A stretch of DNA of 64,000 nt, taken from positions 7,114,553 to 7,178,552 of the forward strand of contig NC_051093.1 in the NCBI RefSeq assembly GCF_901709675.1, in the 5' to 3' direction. Position 1 is the stretch's first letter; every line of letters starts with the position of its first letter. The stretch is from Syngnathus acus. Lineage: Eukaryota; Chordata; Actinopteri; Syngnathiformes; Syngnathidae. Positions 1-13,588 of this stretch are shown piece after piece. The position numbers were made by a program, and so were the translations under genes. The notes under the pieces were generated by a model, which saw nothing but the letters and a program-made list of their open reading frames with translations, did no database searches and was not told the DNA's origin.

Positions 1-69
1 TTAGTGGTGGAATGAAAGGAGATGCATAGGGGAGCAGACAAAACAAGGAGCAGGGGTGGGGTCGGCAAA

Positions 70-2478
70 TCAGTAGAACACAACACTGGACTTTCCTCCC
101 GGGGGGTTAAGGACCCTGTTGTGAGAGCGAGGCTTGGGTCCCAGGTGAGGCTCGTGGTTCTTCTTGTCATCAGTGGGTGGGGTGGATGAGGAGCCTGAGG
201 AGTCGGAGCCAGGCTCTGGGGTAGCTGGAGCAGCAATAGGCTCCTCCTGAGCTGGCACAGCGACTGGTGAGGCAATTTGCTCTTTAACCTCGGGCTGGCT
301 TACGTCGACTTCGGGCTGGCTGACTTTGACCTCGGGTTGGCTGACTTTGACCTCGGGCTGGCTGACTTTGACCTCGGGCTGGCTGACTTTGACCTCGGGC
401 TGGCTGACTTTGACCTCGGGCTGGCTGACTTTGACCTCAGTTGCTATGAGATGAAATAAATTCATTATGAAAATGCCAAGGAGGGGGTCTAAAGCTGTGC
501 TTGTGGAAGGGTCACTTAAAAAGTTTCAAACCGAGTATAGTTGCTCGCTGTTTATATACAAAACTGTATATATATATTTTTAATGTTGCAAAACTTCAAA
601 ATATTTTAATAGCTTTGTGTAAGACGCTCACCTGGTGATTCGGGTTCAGGTACTACACTTAGATTGTCCTGCAAAAAACAAACATAAAAACAATTATGGC
701 CAATTTCCAACAATCTATTGACTCCAAGTAAGCCTGCAGCACTGCACTAGCACACTCAGCATATTCCGAATTCAATCACGTAGCAATGCTTCACTCCACA
801 AGCTGGTCATGGTTAGTCAGCAGAGAAAGGCGAAATGAAAAGTCGAGTAGACTTCACCTTTGGCTTATTTGGGTGACTTCGGCTTGGGCTGTGAACATCT
901 GCACTATCCTCTGAGCCAAATATGTTGCTAGATGGTCCACCTGGAGGAAGGGGTCTCTGTGGTCGAACTGGAGGTTCAGGTTCCCCAAATATTCCACTGC
1001 TCTTACCACCTACAGGACACCAGAGATGTGTTATGAGTAATACCGTTGTTTGTTGTCCATTGTACACAATTATGTCAACATTCTTGAATAAGACGTTTGA
1101 CTCCATAAGCATGTTAGTTACAGATCATGGCCTATTTCAACAAAATTAAATTATTTAAATAAAATACTTTTTTTTTTCTTCTTAAAAACCAGCCTTTGTT
1201 CACCTTTGGTTTGATACGACTAATATGGCTGCGTATTCGTCATATTAGGTCACACTTTGCACAAAGTCTTATATTGATGAGTCACAACTCAAAACTGGCA
1301 TGCTTAACTTTGGAAAGGCTCAGCAGAGACGCAGATTACATTCAAAGGAGGGAACAGTGAAGATGTCTATGCAGAGTTCATCACATGAAAGTAACAGTTT
1401 TCACACGCTAGCCCTTTCCCACATCCGTCACACGCTTATCTTACCCGGAGGGTTGGAGCGCCTGGGTGCAGCCTGGGGCTCCTCTGGAGAACCAAACAGG
1501 TTGGAGGCCATTTTATTTGGTCTTCTAGATTGGGGGGCTTCCTCTTCATAGCCACCAAACAGATTACTGGAGGCACCGCCGGGGGGTCGCAGCACCCTGC
1601 AGAGGAAAGGCTCTTAGCACAACTTGAATGAGAATTAAGTTTGCAATCCAATTATATCAAGTCTGTCTTTAGTGCAGAATCCATATAGAACTTAAAACGA
1701 TCTGAAACGACGTGCACCATTTTGTTTGTTTGACACTAGGATTATATGACCTACATTGGAATATTCTCATTCACAGTGAACCCCACAGAATAATTAAATG
1801 CTCTTCCACTGCCAACAAATAGATTCAATCCAAACTGTGCACTTTTTGTTTGACAGTGTGCAATGAGTTTTTTTGGTGCAAAATATGGGCGTTATGTATG
1901 CTACACCGCAATACTAAAGCGGAATGGACATTCAACGCAGCACACAGTCCACGCTGACAGACAACATGATCATATGGTCGCAAAGGGCGCCATATCGTTG
2001 CAAAAACTGCGAGACTTTCACAAGTTACCAGAAACAATCGCACGATTTAAATCGTGCTATTCTACAGCAGACAACAAAAGTGAGCAACATAAATGGATCT
2101 TATGAATCGCTACACACTATTAAAGGGAACAATCATGTAGCCGAGTAGCGGATGAGCTAGCACAAAGACGAGACAAGAGCTTCACACTTCCGCAGGCGCA
2201 GAAGACAACGCCTGCTCGCTTAGCGTCAAAGCTAATTCTCAAAATGTATTCGTCTGGGCAATTTATAACACGCCAGTTTAAGATTATTCAAACTGATGAT
2301 GACTTGAAAGGTTCCTGCTGATATATTTGACGGAAAAAAAAACTGACGCCAAGAGCTATAACGTATGTTTAATTCACATGACATACGCTAGTCGAGCAGT
2401 TACCCAAGCTTCAAATAATCAAGAAACTCCTAATTACCTTGAGCTTGGTTTTGACCCAGTGTCCAACCCTTGAAACAT
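70..2478 (-). CDS. jpt2: Jupiter microtubule-associated homolog 2 (HN1-like), 5 coding exons
   Basis: The exons join in phase at 2478-2438, 1596-1445, 1009-858, 668-632 and 443-70, giving 251 residues (human JPT2 is about 190). The start is the MFQGLDTG peptide, matching the human MFQ start. The body carries the family's repeated PPGG-[KA]-SS-[NG]-[LI]-F motifs ([33 protein letters not shown]), then HPNKPK, and ends in [20 protein letters not shown], which separates JPT2 from JPT1. The protein is expected to be disordered; family members bind microtubules and human JPT2 has been reported as an NAADP-binding protein. The extra length comes from a tandem EVKVSQP tract at the start of the last exon. 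JPT2 beside CRAMP1 is the human 16p13.3 order. Identity is secure; the repeat length is the unusual part. Confidence 0.93.
292..438 (-). repeat. 21-bp coding minisatellite, seven copies (EVKVSQP)n in JPT2
   Basis: Seven head-to-tail 21-bp units encode six EVKVSQP and one EVDVSQP, followed by a partial EVK. Copies are nearly identical at the DNA level, which points to recent expansion or homogenisation by slippage or unequal crossing-over. Because the unit is a multiple of three, the antisense frame is also open and reads as a repeat (LADFDLG). The tract starts two codons after the splice acceptor of the last JPT2 exon. Human JPT2 lacks it. Confidence 0.95.
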
Positions 2479-4543
2479 GTTCGTCGAAGTCATCGTGGGT
2501 TTTGTTGAAAGTCTTCAAATTTCCTAAGACAACTTCGTCACTCTGCCAACTGGACGACTTGGAGGTTCCTCCTTCGTCTCGTCTGATCCCACCCAAACTC
2601 CTTTGCGAAGAGTGTCAGTCTAAGCGAGAGTGACACCGCGGGATATATCCGGTCCGTTGCCGAGTTGCTGTTATGGGGTGCGCTTGTTTTATGTCGCAGG
2701 ATAGCCCGCTGGGACGATCGGTAAATCTGTTTTTTGACCAAAGTAAGCAGGAAAAGTACATTTATTTTCAAATGTTGTAAGTTAAAGTCAAAAGTCATCA
2801 TAAAATGCATACTCAAGTAGAGTAGACTCCTGCAAAAGACGGAAACGTATCATTTTATGCCAACGCTGTGAGGCAGTATACGGTGTGTACTTGGGCGTAA
2901 CTCTTCAATATAGCTGCAAATGTAATTCCAAACTAAAATTGTGGTCAAATAAAATTATCTAAACAAATTAATTTACTGTTAGTGCGTTTGGGTACCTAAA
3001 TCATTAGGAGTAGAAAACGTTCAAATACGTGACAGGAAAAGAAATACAATTGGTCCTTCACCTGGCGTTTCAGATTACCGATTGGTAGAACGCCACGTCA
3101 ATCAAGCTTTACCCGCGCTCCTCGTGGATTTCCAAGCCAATCACAGGATTTGTTTTCGAGTTGTAGTGGGCGTGCCAACGCGCGTGGATGAGCGAGCCAC
3201 ATGAACTGTCATATGCAGCCAAATTGGAGGCAAGCTACTAACGTGCATGGTTAGCTTGGACCGTGAATGGAAACGTCACTTTTGGGCCTTTACTGCAGGT
3301 AATTCCCAACGATTCATGTTGTTTTATATATATATACATCTCCAAACAAATGCTTCAAGGGATAATAAACGGCATGACTTCAAATAGTTATGCAGTGTGC
3401 AAACGCTAGCTGGTGATGTTAGCGGTTTTGCTAGAAATCACTTTATGAATGGAAATGACTGTTGTATACTTTTGTTTACTCTTATTTATAACAGTGAGCT
3501 CGTCAACTGATCGTCTGTCTCCCTCAAAACATTGTCTCGTTTGTAAAATACAGAATTGGTGGATGGATGTTTATTCTCCTCACGATCAGTTACTACGTGG
3601 CAATTTGCATTCACTAGTTTGTATTTCTTTATTGCTGTGACTACAATAGGTTAGAGTAACAATGCTAGATTGGATTAAAGTCAACTGAAGTCACAAAGAG
3701 CATGTTAAAAAGTGGATGTTATGGCACGTTTTTCATCTTGATTCCACAAATACCCAAGTTGTGGTTGTTGTTTTTGTAAAATGAAGGCTGGACCTGGAGT
3801 TTGTGTCCGTAATAAGAGATATTTTGAGTTATTACTCACTTATGACACAACAAGGTTTTAAAGGTTGTAATGCTGTCATTTCTTCGCATTTTCAACCCCA
3901 AATCCTCATCACAATCTCCATTTATTATATCTGGTAATACGTTCTTGTCACCACTATGATGTAATACTTCATTCTCAAAATATCAAAATATCCATATCTC
4001 AGCTAAATAACATAGTGAGTTTATCAAGCTGTACTTTAGGAATCAGTACCACTGTAACTATACCAATGTAATACATGATGCTCACACACATAGCCCTCCC
4101 TTTGATTTCGAAACAGGAATATAACTGTGTCAACATTACGATTAGAAATGACATTGCAATCACCAAAGCAAAAAAATAAAATACATGATATATATGAAAT
4201 AGATGTGATTTATATACTGCACGTGTAGACAGTGACGTAGAAACGTGTGAAGTGCACTAAGGTTTATTAAAGTATTATCGTGGCAAATAAGCACAAATGA
4301 CCGCATGAGTGAGTAATATTGTTGGCGGCATGGGTCAAATATGACGTTCTAGTGTTGGGTCGAAAACTTTGATGAGTTGTATTATCGAAGCATTGAGTAT
4401 ATTACCGATAGAGAACAGTGGAACTGCGCTGAGTTCGTCTCAGTTGAAGCTGGACAACGACAGAGCAGCAGGGAGCGACGACACCGTGGTGGATTTATTA
4501 TGCCCAATTTGATCAGTTATTGCCAGTCGAACCGGTCATACCC
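2479..4543. other. Divergent JPT2/CRAMP1 promoter interval
   Basis: No protein-coding gene is supported here. It holds the 5' UTR and promoter of JPT2 (leftward) and, near 4400-4540, the probable 5' UTR of CRAMP1 (rightward). The longest ORFs do not resemble a known family and lack splice support. Around 3100-3200 the sequence is more GC-rich with a CCAAT-type stretch. I see no TATA box I would trust. Confidence 0.6.
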
Positions 4544-7500
4544 ATGGTGAAGAGAAAGAAGACGTCGCCCACTTCCGAAGATCATGAAATTGGGTAAAAT
4601 TGTGTTTAGAAGAAACACTTTAAATAGAGGTCGAATGCACCGACGGGTTCTCGTTGTCGTTTCTGCAGGGCGCTAAACTGAAAAGCGCTTGCATTTGAAT
4701 TTAGTTCATATTCAACCTTAATATTGGCCAAATCAAACGCTGGGGAGGCTAGTAAACACCCCGAGCCGTTCGCGGGATGTGTCGGTGGTTAAGTTAAATT
4801 TATTTGATTGCTGTAAATGAATATATTTTGTGTTGTTTTGTCGGGACTGGAGAGGGGATTTGAAACAAACAGCGGCGGCCATGTTGAGAGACAGCAAACG
4901 TCGTGTTTAGAAGTTAATTTTGCTCATCGCCTTAGTCCTCATGTGTCTTTTTGGACTCTGTGTGTTGTGGCAGCATGACACCGGGCTCCAGGGAGGGGAT
5001 CGGTGTCGATGGGACGGCGAATCCGTCCAGAAAAGCCGACGGTTGCGACGAGGAGGAGAGCGGAGAGCAGGCGACCGAGGAGCGCAGTACAAAGGGAGAC
5101 GAGCGAGTGGAAATTCTTAATCCAGCACCCGCTACTCTCAGCCCCGGTTCGGTTCAACCCGGATCGGGTTCCAGCCAACAGACCCATCCCTCGGTGGAGC
5201 CCAGTACCCCGTGTCACGACCAACATCATTTTCTCCGGTCCAGCGTTCGACCTCCAAGCAAAAGGATCCGGAAGGATTCCATCGGCTCGACCATCAACGG
5301 CCATGGCGTGGCCAAATCGAAAGGTAACAGCAAACGGGAATTTGTTTTAAGTGTTTTTTTTTTTTTTATCCCGTCCATTTGGACTGGTTCCGAACATGCT
5401 CTCTGCTTTGACAATATCCATGACAAGTCACAGTGACCCAAAACTTGCATTGTCACCCCACTAGTTTGAGACTACATGTTAGAGGGGGGCCATGAGAAAA
5501 GCAGTCAAAAGATTTTACTCTTATTATTTCCACTCAAACAAAAGGTGTCTGTCTGTAGAATGATAGTCATATAAAGATAAAGGCAGTGTCTTTATCTGGC
5601 AACATAAACGATCTTGGGAAGAAAAAAAAAATACGTGACTGCTGGATTTTCATGCCGCACATTTGCAGATTCTAAAGATAATTTTACAGCCACATTTTTG
5701 ATGTGTATCGTAAAACCAAAATATCCACAGTGCAACTGCGACATTCTGACCCGCAGGTCAAGTGAAAGTGCCAATAAAAAATGTCTTTGCGATGAAAATG
5801 CAGTTTTGATTGTCAGATGTAACAATTTTCGCTACTATGGTTGTAGTTTGTAGTCCTGTAGAAATCCCTCAAACTAAGATTTGAGTTTCCTATCATGTTA
5901 CTAAATAAGGCAACAGAAATATTATTAAAAAAACTCTCCCATAAATAACAATACATAAGTTAAAAGCCTCTCTGACAGTGCCAATTGAAGCAAAGCTTTG
6001 TTTTCTTTGTATAGCTAGTTAGTGTCGATTTACGTTTTCACAATAATAATGAATTTGTATTGACAGTGAAGTAGCCAAAGCTTCATCATAAATTGTCTTA
6101 TATCTTAAGTTGTTGGCAAAAATAAATCATTTTGCAGGACTTCACAGATATCATTAATTGACCAAGCTATGTACATTGATGCTATTTTTGAGCTCATCTA
6201 TTTTGAGAGAGAGAGAGAGAGAGCGAGGCGCATCAAGGTTAGTGTCTCTGAGATGCGCAGCAAGCTAACAACTCCCTCTCCGTTTGTTTTGATACCTTCT
6301 GGCACAATTGTGCTTTTACGTTTGGCCATCGGAGCCCACCCGGAGTTGATTTTGGATCTGCGTGCCAGAGAATTGGCCAAAGAAAAACTGGTTTACTTTT
6401 CTTGGTTCTCTGCCAAAACTAAACGCCAGTATAAAAGTCTCTGCAGGTTTCGTGCTTTGACAACCTCACACAAATACACCATTTTGTTAGAAGCTTGGGT
6501 GATGTGTAACTGCCCTGTGTATTCCAGGTGCAGAGAATGGCTCATCTTCCCAGGGTGCTTTGGGACAATCTGGACCTGCTGCTGGATCTTCTGGGGGAGT
6601 CTCCAAGACCACAAAGGGCCAAGGATCCACCGAGAAGGAGGAGCAAGCTGGTAACCAAAAGCGAGCTCGTCGGCAGTGGGAGTCTTGGAGCGCGGAGGAT
6701 AAAAACAGTTTCTTCGAAGGGCTTTATGAGGTAGGAGGCGGAACTGTTGTTTTTTTATTAAATGGGGCCTTCTCATCTATACATCGTTAACGTTCTACAG
6801 CATGGCAAGGATTTCGAGGCCATCCAGAATAACATCGCCATGAAGTACAAGAAGAGAGGCAAGCCAGCTAACATGGTGAAAAACAAGGAGCAAGTCCGCC
6901 ATTTCTACTACCGCACATGGCACAAGATCTCCAAGCACATTGACTTTGCTAACGGTACGTTTTCTTGTCTTGTCTATAAAAAAAAAGGGCAAATATTATC
7001 CCAAACAGATTGAGTTAAGTTGACGCTTCGAATTGTCTTAAATGTATGGGATTACAGCACCACCTGCTGCTTAGGAAAGTGTTTCGGCCATGACACTCGT
7101 GTGCCTCACTGCACGTCCTCCATGATTACTGTCAATTTTTTATTTTTGCATGTCGTACGTCTCATCTGACTCTCCCTTTCCTCTCGTCCTCAGTGTATAC
7201 TCGAGTGCTGAAAAAATCCTCTCAGGAGCTGTACGGTCTCATCTGCTATGCCGAGCTCCGCAAAAAAGTTGGAGGGCGTAAGTAAAAGTTCTGCACACTT
7301 TTCCTCAAACATGTTTTGAGGCTGTGGGGTCACGAGGGATGCAATTAAACACGGCATGCAAACAACCTGCTCCACCCCGACCCCCCCTCCTCCTTGCAAA
7401 CACACCTTTTGGTCTTTTGGGAAAGCTGCTCTGCAGGAACAAACAATTGTTTGACTTTGCATTTGGTCTCATACAGTCATGGATGACAAGAATGTGGCAA

Positions 7501-10500
7501 AGCTGAATGAACTCATCCAACAAGGGTGAGTTGCGTCATCACGTAAAATAGCTCCGATCAATTCTTACTATTCCATCTGTTTGAGCAGGGCCACCACTGT
7601 GCGCTCCAAAGGGAGGAACTTGCGAATTAAAGCACCCATGTGTCGTGCGCTGAAGAAACTTTGTGACCCGGATGGTGAGCACGCACACACAAACACAAAC
7701 ACACAGCTGCAATGGGCAAAATGCTTTGTAAACAAACAAAGCTGGTGAAAATGCAAAGTGTGTCAATCATGAGGCGCCGGGTTTTGATTGGCGGGTTTTT
7801 AGCAATAACAATAGCAATGAGGGGGCTGTTGGTGTTGCCATAGTAACACCACAGGAGAAAGAGGCTGTACAGGGAGACGTTGTAGGTGATTGCACCGATG
7901 AATATGAATTGTCAGATTATCAACGGTATTCATATTTTTTTGTCACACTCTGCTCTTCGCGACCCTGCAGGAGTAAGTGACGAGGAGGACCAGAAGCCGG
8001 TGCGTTTACCCCTGAAGGTGGCGGTGGAGCTTCAGCCACGCAGCAACTATTCCTGGGCCCGCGTTCAGAGTCTTGCGCACAACCCTCGCCTCAGGTCAGT
8101 AACGTACACCTTATTTGGATTTCATTTTCTGTAAGTTCCCATGAAGCAAATAAAGCATCTGGCTATAAATTAATAACTGTGTTTTTCTGCGTACCAGGAT
8201 GGTGGTGGAACTTCACAGAAAGGTTTCCAGCCTCATCGAGTACCTGAAGCAGAAGTGGGCCTATCACGACCAGAGAATTGTATCCGTCAATACGATACCA
8301 GACCTTGTTTTAGGAATCTGCAAAAAATTTCACAGTCTAGTAAATTTCCTTAACTCTGCTCTTTTAGATAAAAAGTCTGATGGAAAGGGAAGCTTTAGAG
8401 GTGTCCAACGCCACTTCTCCAACCAAAGCCCCGCCCGAGGAGCTCTTCCTTTTCCCGGCCGAGAGCAGCTCCCTCACCACGCTACCCGGTGTGGCTCGTG
8501 TGGTACACTCCAAGGCCTCGTGCACGGTACACTGGCAAGAAAGTGGCAAAGCCCGGCCCAATGCCAAAGAGCTACCCGCCGCCCAGATTTGGGGTATTCA
8601 CACAGCTCCAACTTCACGGACAAACAACAAATCTGGGCGAGGAAGCGCGGCGTCAACCGCTTTGGTGACCCCGCAGACTGACACTGGTCAAACAGAGCCT
8701 CCCAGTCTTGAGATGTCACCTGATGCTTCTGCCAAGGTAGAGGAGAAGAGGCCATCTCCATCTGCACTTCCTCAGCAAGTGGGAATTCTTAGAGAGGAGG
8801 CAAGTGAGGGAGGACTTGTTGAGGGGAGCAAAACCTGCACTGCTAGCGTGGAGTCCTGTGGAGGCCTAGCAGGGACCAAAACGACAGATGCATCATGTGG
8901 TGCCGCAGAGAACTCGCAAGACCCGTGCAAGGAGGAGCTGAGCGCAAACTCCTCCTCGGACACCATCCAGACCGCTCCAGCCAAGCTCTCCGTGGTCAGC
9001 CCAGAGGAAGGAGCGCCGCAGAGCTCGCCGCCCGCAACCAAAGAACGAACCGTCGAGCAGATCCGAGGTGAAGGCTGGAACATCCGCGACGCCGAGAACG
9101 TCACGCTGGCAGAGTTGTACTTAATGTTCGGGAAGCCCGGCAAGCTGCAGCTGGAGTACGAGTGGCAGGCCAGCTCGGACCTTCACGAAAAAGGGCAAGC
9201 GTCAGCGCAGCACGGGAAACAACGAGTGCTACGCTGTCTGCTAAGACTGGTCACCACAGAGGTCAACCCAAAACCTTTGGTAGGCATTTGGCGGTTCTTT
9301 ACGCACTGGCGGCAAAACTTGCAGCATGTCTGATGCTTCTCGCCATGCATTCACCTCCAGGCTCCGGAGCTTTGTTCCACAGCCACGTCACCCCTCAAGA
9401 CTCCTCAGGAGAATCAAAACCAGGCCCTCACACCCCCGGGAAAAGGTCCCATTGCTGGGGTCCGTAGCCCCAGTTTTGGCCGGCAGCCCGCCTCTGTCCG
9501 AGGGGCCAAGTTGCACCTGCCAAACGTTGGAGGCTCAGGTATCAGTAGATCAAATCTTCAGCGGGTTGGATTTGAAGTCACTCCCTTTTCTACTGTATTG
9601 CCGTTCTTCATGTCAAATACCGCACAACATAAAATGGCGTCCTCCTCAGGTGCACGCAACCTTCCCCGCTCTCTGCTGGGCTCATCGGGGGCAGCGGGCA
9701 GTGACGCCGAGGGCAACGTGTTTGCAGTACCCACCACCCTCCCCCCGAACAGTTCCCGCCACAATCGAATGTTCTCCCCCAACAAAGAGGCTGAGCTGGC
9801 CCTGAAGCAGCAGCTCGACTCCATCAGTGTAAGACGTGTGCATTCCCAGCCGGCGGTTCTATGCAGTCCTATTGATTGTAACTCTCTCCTTTTCACAGAT
9901 GCAGTCCGATCTTTTCCTCTCGCGTCCAAGAAAACCTCGAAACAAACTCCGGAAGCCGCTCGTCGTTCAGGTGAGTTTGTCTTCTCGATCTGAACGTCCG
10001 ACAACCAGCTGAGCCGCTCGGTTCTCGTCCATAGCGAACTCTCCTACCGCGAACTACAGGGGACACGTCCCAGCACGTCTGCTCCCTCTCCATCCTCTCC
10101 AACTCTTCTGCCACAGGTTGGAAATGACTCTCACTGTGGATTTATCAAACCAAACTGAGTCACACTGGGACAACTATTGTTTGTCCCGCTCACTTCCTGT
10201 TTTTCTACCTCAGGAACTGGATCTTTCCGGCCAATTCAAACCCGGCTTGCCCCTGGCTCCCTCCCTCTACCGTCCAAAGCTGCTTCTTCAGCTGCAGTAG
10301 CCAGCCAACTCTCCAGTATGTCATTCGTGGTTTTTAACTATGTGCATACATGTAAACACAACAATATAATTCCGGCACACTTACCTATTTTCACATTACC
10401 TCTTTTTTTTTCCCCCCCCAGGTGCAATTGACCTCGCGGCAAAATCTGCAGGCATCATTCCAGGAAGTCCTCGTCGGGAGCCAGATTCTCCTGCGCTGGT

Positions 10501-11621
10501 GGCCCCTGCTCCGATTGTTGACGCTGACCCGGACCCTCAGCTCCTCCAGCACAATATCTCTGAGGTCAGAAAAACACACCTTGACAGATTAGATTGACAC
10601 GACTGGATCCTAATTGGACATTGGAAATTTCATTGATAAAAAATATTAGAAATGAGGTCACTGCAAATAACAATAACGGTGTTTCTTCAACAGAATGGTC
10701 TGCCGCCGCCATCTCCCGGAGTAACAGGGGGTGGAGACTCGCTCCTTTCCCCCCCCCAGCGTGGCCTCATTACTGGACATCTCTCTACCGGGCCCACCTG
10801 AGGAAGCTATGACCCCAGGAGAGAATCAAACACACATCAGTGACTCCATCATTGAGCTGGCCATCAATTCTGCCCACTATGGTGCGTTAATGAGAATTAC
10901 TTTTAAATAGCAATAATTGAAGCATTGCATAAATGATTTGTTGGTTGTGGTGATACAGGTGAGGAGGCGGCGCTCTCCTCAGCTAAACTGAGTAGCAGCG
11001 ACGGCTCCAAACTGCTGACTTCGTCTCCCTCCGTCAGCCCGTCCCGAGGATGGATTCCCTCGCCCAGTCACGACCCGCAATGGTATCCCAGTGACTCCTC
11101 AGACTCCACTCTGGGATGCCTCCTATGTGAGTCTGTCGATCTTCTAAAGTAGTTATTCTCAAACGATGGGTTCAGGATATTAGTTCAAGTAGATATTTGT
11201 ATTAGCGCGAGACAAATGGGATGACATCCTCTTGTAATGTTGTGCCCTGATGTCATGTCCTTCCAGCTAGCATGGTGTCTTCTGATAAGGGCAGGCGGAG
11301 CACCCTCACCCCCACCGGCCCCTCCAGTGGCACAGCTTTGCTGGGTCCGAGCCTGCTTGACTGCAACTCCCATGATTCCTTTCAGTCACGTGGGCTCCCT
11401 GATGTGGCAGAGGTATGTGTTTCAACTTTTTTTTTTCTTTTCCCCTCAGCTCACAATAAACATCTCTTGAGGCTATATTGTGCATTTCAAATGTTATGTG
11501 CCCGCAGATGGACTCTCAGCTTGCCTGCATGATGAGCGAGAGCAGCGTGGACTACATTGCACGCTTCAACGACCTGGCTCAGGAACTCGCCGTGGCCGAG
11601 CCTTCGATTCCACCACCCTGA
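4544..11621 (+). CDS. cramp1: Cramped chromatin regulator homolog 1 (CRAMP1), ~20 exons, one apparent frameshift
   Basis: This SANT-domain nuclear protein is the vertebrate relative of Drosophila Cramped, linked to Polycomb function and histone H1 gene expression. Exons: 4544-4593, 4974-5323, 6528-6730, 6801-6954, 7194-7277, 7477-7525, 7589-7674, 7971-8094, 8198-8279, 8368-9279, 9361-9538, 9650-9828, 9899-9970, 10035-10116, 10214-10315, 10422-10564, 10694-10881, 10959-11126, 11267-11412, 11508-11621. The conserved DQHHFLRSSVRP peptide lies in the second exon; the SANT domain (RRQWESWSAEDKNSFFEGLYE onward) spans the next two. Downstream, CRAMP1-specific LYGLICYAELRKK, LRIKAPMCRALKKLCDP and VQSLAHNPRLRMVVELHRKV follow. 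The first exon (MVKRKKTSP) is inferred: the next ATG, at 4975, sits one base after a splice acceptor, and joining 4593 to 4974 keeps frame. A conservative start is 4975 (1,137 residues). The exon at 10694 needs one base removed from a nine-C run (10749-10757) to stay open. Confidence 0.92.
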
Positions 11622-13588
11622 GGGGGGAGGCGGGGCAAGCGTCGCCGACGCCATCTGGACAAAACAAGTGAGCGCATTCTACCTGCTATCAAAGACAACT
11701 GCGGCGATAGACCACAAACCGAAAGCCATCCCTGCCCCGTTTGTTAAAGTGCAATAATTCATGTTGTGAGAGCCACATTGTTCAAAGACACGCTGGCTTC
11801 ACTGAACTTTTTTTGCAATGAGATGGAAAAAAGTCCCTTTAAAAGACTCTTACGTTAACAAAACACAACCTCATGTACAGGAAATTACTTTGCCATATCT
11901 GAACAAAAATGTCACTGAACCGTTTTTGTCTTTTCCTGCTTTTTTACGTTTGTGCCCTAAAATGTGCATATCTGCCAAAATGCCTAGTTAGACTGCTCAT
12001 AAAAAAGATGTTTGGCCGTTGAATCGAGGTGATTGTTAAAAACAAAACAATTCAACACTAGAAATCCCGGTCATGCTACTGTTGAAGTTGCCTTTTACTT
12101 CACATTTATTTCTTCTCCATCCGTTCCGTTTGAGCAGTTTAGTGAATATTTGCAGCATGAATTCCGTTTTTATTTTTTGTATTAATTAAAGGCAGTATGC
12201 AATATGGCAGCTTTGGTCAGTAGAAAGTTTAACTTCATTTCAATTTGGTGCTGAAATGATATTTGAAATCATTGTAAATATCCGGCTGCTTGATGACCTA
12301 ATTGTATCTGATGAAAAAAATATATCTGGCTGCATTAACTGATTGAAAGAAGAGCTGTACATTTTATAGCTTCACATTTGCAACCTTTTAATTTAACCAA
12401 TACACAATCATTTTTACTCTATAGACGTATTTTCGTTTTTAAATTAGCACTCCAATTAACTTGACAGAGATGTGTAATCAACATATTTACCTTTCATTAC
12501 ATAACATTGGATTGGTTGTGTTGAACACAGTTGAAAAATGGACTGATAGTTGAAGTGAACACTTGTGCCAAAGTCACTATAAAGAGCAACCGCAGTTTTC
12601 ATCTCAGGCTGCTCTTTGTATGTTGATTTTATGAAACGGACCGACCGACCGACACTTTCCCCCCATTTTGGTGCTCAGTCATTTCCTGCAAATACATCTC
12701 AAAAGTCCGTCGTCATTGCAACGAGTGGTTTAGCAAAGCGTTGTGTGAATTTGTTGTTTCACTTGATTGGATTTGAAATATCCTGTTTGCAGGAATGTGG
12801 GGAAATAGGAAAAGGAGAAAGCACTATTTTAACATTTACTTAACATTTAAAAGTGAGATTTTTATTGTTAAAGAAAATTCTGATTTGTTTTGTTGAAGGA
12901 CTTCTTTGTACAAATGGTGATTCCAGTATTCGCTGCGCTTTTGTAACATAATGTAAATTGTTATTTGGAATATTTATTGTTAACATTTCTAAAAAGTGGT
13001 TCTCTTTAACTTAAGACTACGTTTAAGAATGGAACAACCTGTTAAAAATTTTCATTGGTTAAAGGTGTTTTTATTTTGTGCTTAAAAGTTCGCTATAAAA
13101 AAAGCTTTCTTTTGTATTTGTGTCTTTTCTTACCACAGCAAAGTGAGGTCATTTTTATTTATAAATTGCAACATTCAAATTGGAAACGTGAATAATACAT
13201 TTTATTTTTCTTAGGTTCATGTCTGAAGTTGGGTTTTTTTTTGTCTGCAAAAACTAAGCTCCAAAATGTTTAGGTGCACAAATGCAGCATCACTATAAAT
13301 TTATTACATACACATAAATTAATACATAACTATGGTTTAAAATAAGCTCTGAAATAAGTAGAGGAAAATAGTCAACAATTGCTCATTTTAGTACAAAATA
13401 AATAAAGGGGTTTTGTGATAAAATAGTAGAAATAGCTCAGAAATGTATCATTGTTTTCAGTGCCCATAATGTAGAGTTCAGAAATAAACGTGAATGAGGA
13501 AAGACTATACAAACAAAAACTTTTATTTACTCACCGGTTTCCTGGTGTATTTCTTAGACAAGCAACACCGTATTTGTCCTTTAACGGT
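11622..13588. other. CRAMP1 3' UTR and convergent tail of DHRS7B
   Basis: There is no further gene. The AT-rich sequence fits a long CRAMP1 3' UTR with AATAAA signals at 13397-13402, 13401-13406 and 13483-13488. On the other strand an AATAAA (13522-13527) lies about 60 bases past the DHRS7B stop, so the two transcripts probably meet or overlap near 13.5 kb. Confidence 0.65.

Noticed and set aside
277-459. Plus-strand open frame with repeated LADFDLG
   Set aside because: It is the antisense image of the in-frame 21-bp JPT2 repeat; no start context, splice sites or homology.
4939-5304. 121-residue minus-strand ORF opposite CRAMP1
   Set aside because: Mirrors the GC-rich CRAMP1 coding exon, which carries conserved CRAMP1 peptides on the plus strand.
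10719-10757. A 39-bp GT...CAG mini-intron that would bypass the CRAMP1 frameshift
   Set aside because: Far below the minimum vertebrate intron length and it removes conserved residues; a one-base homopolymer error is simpler.
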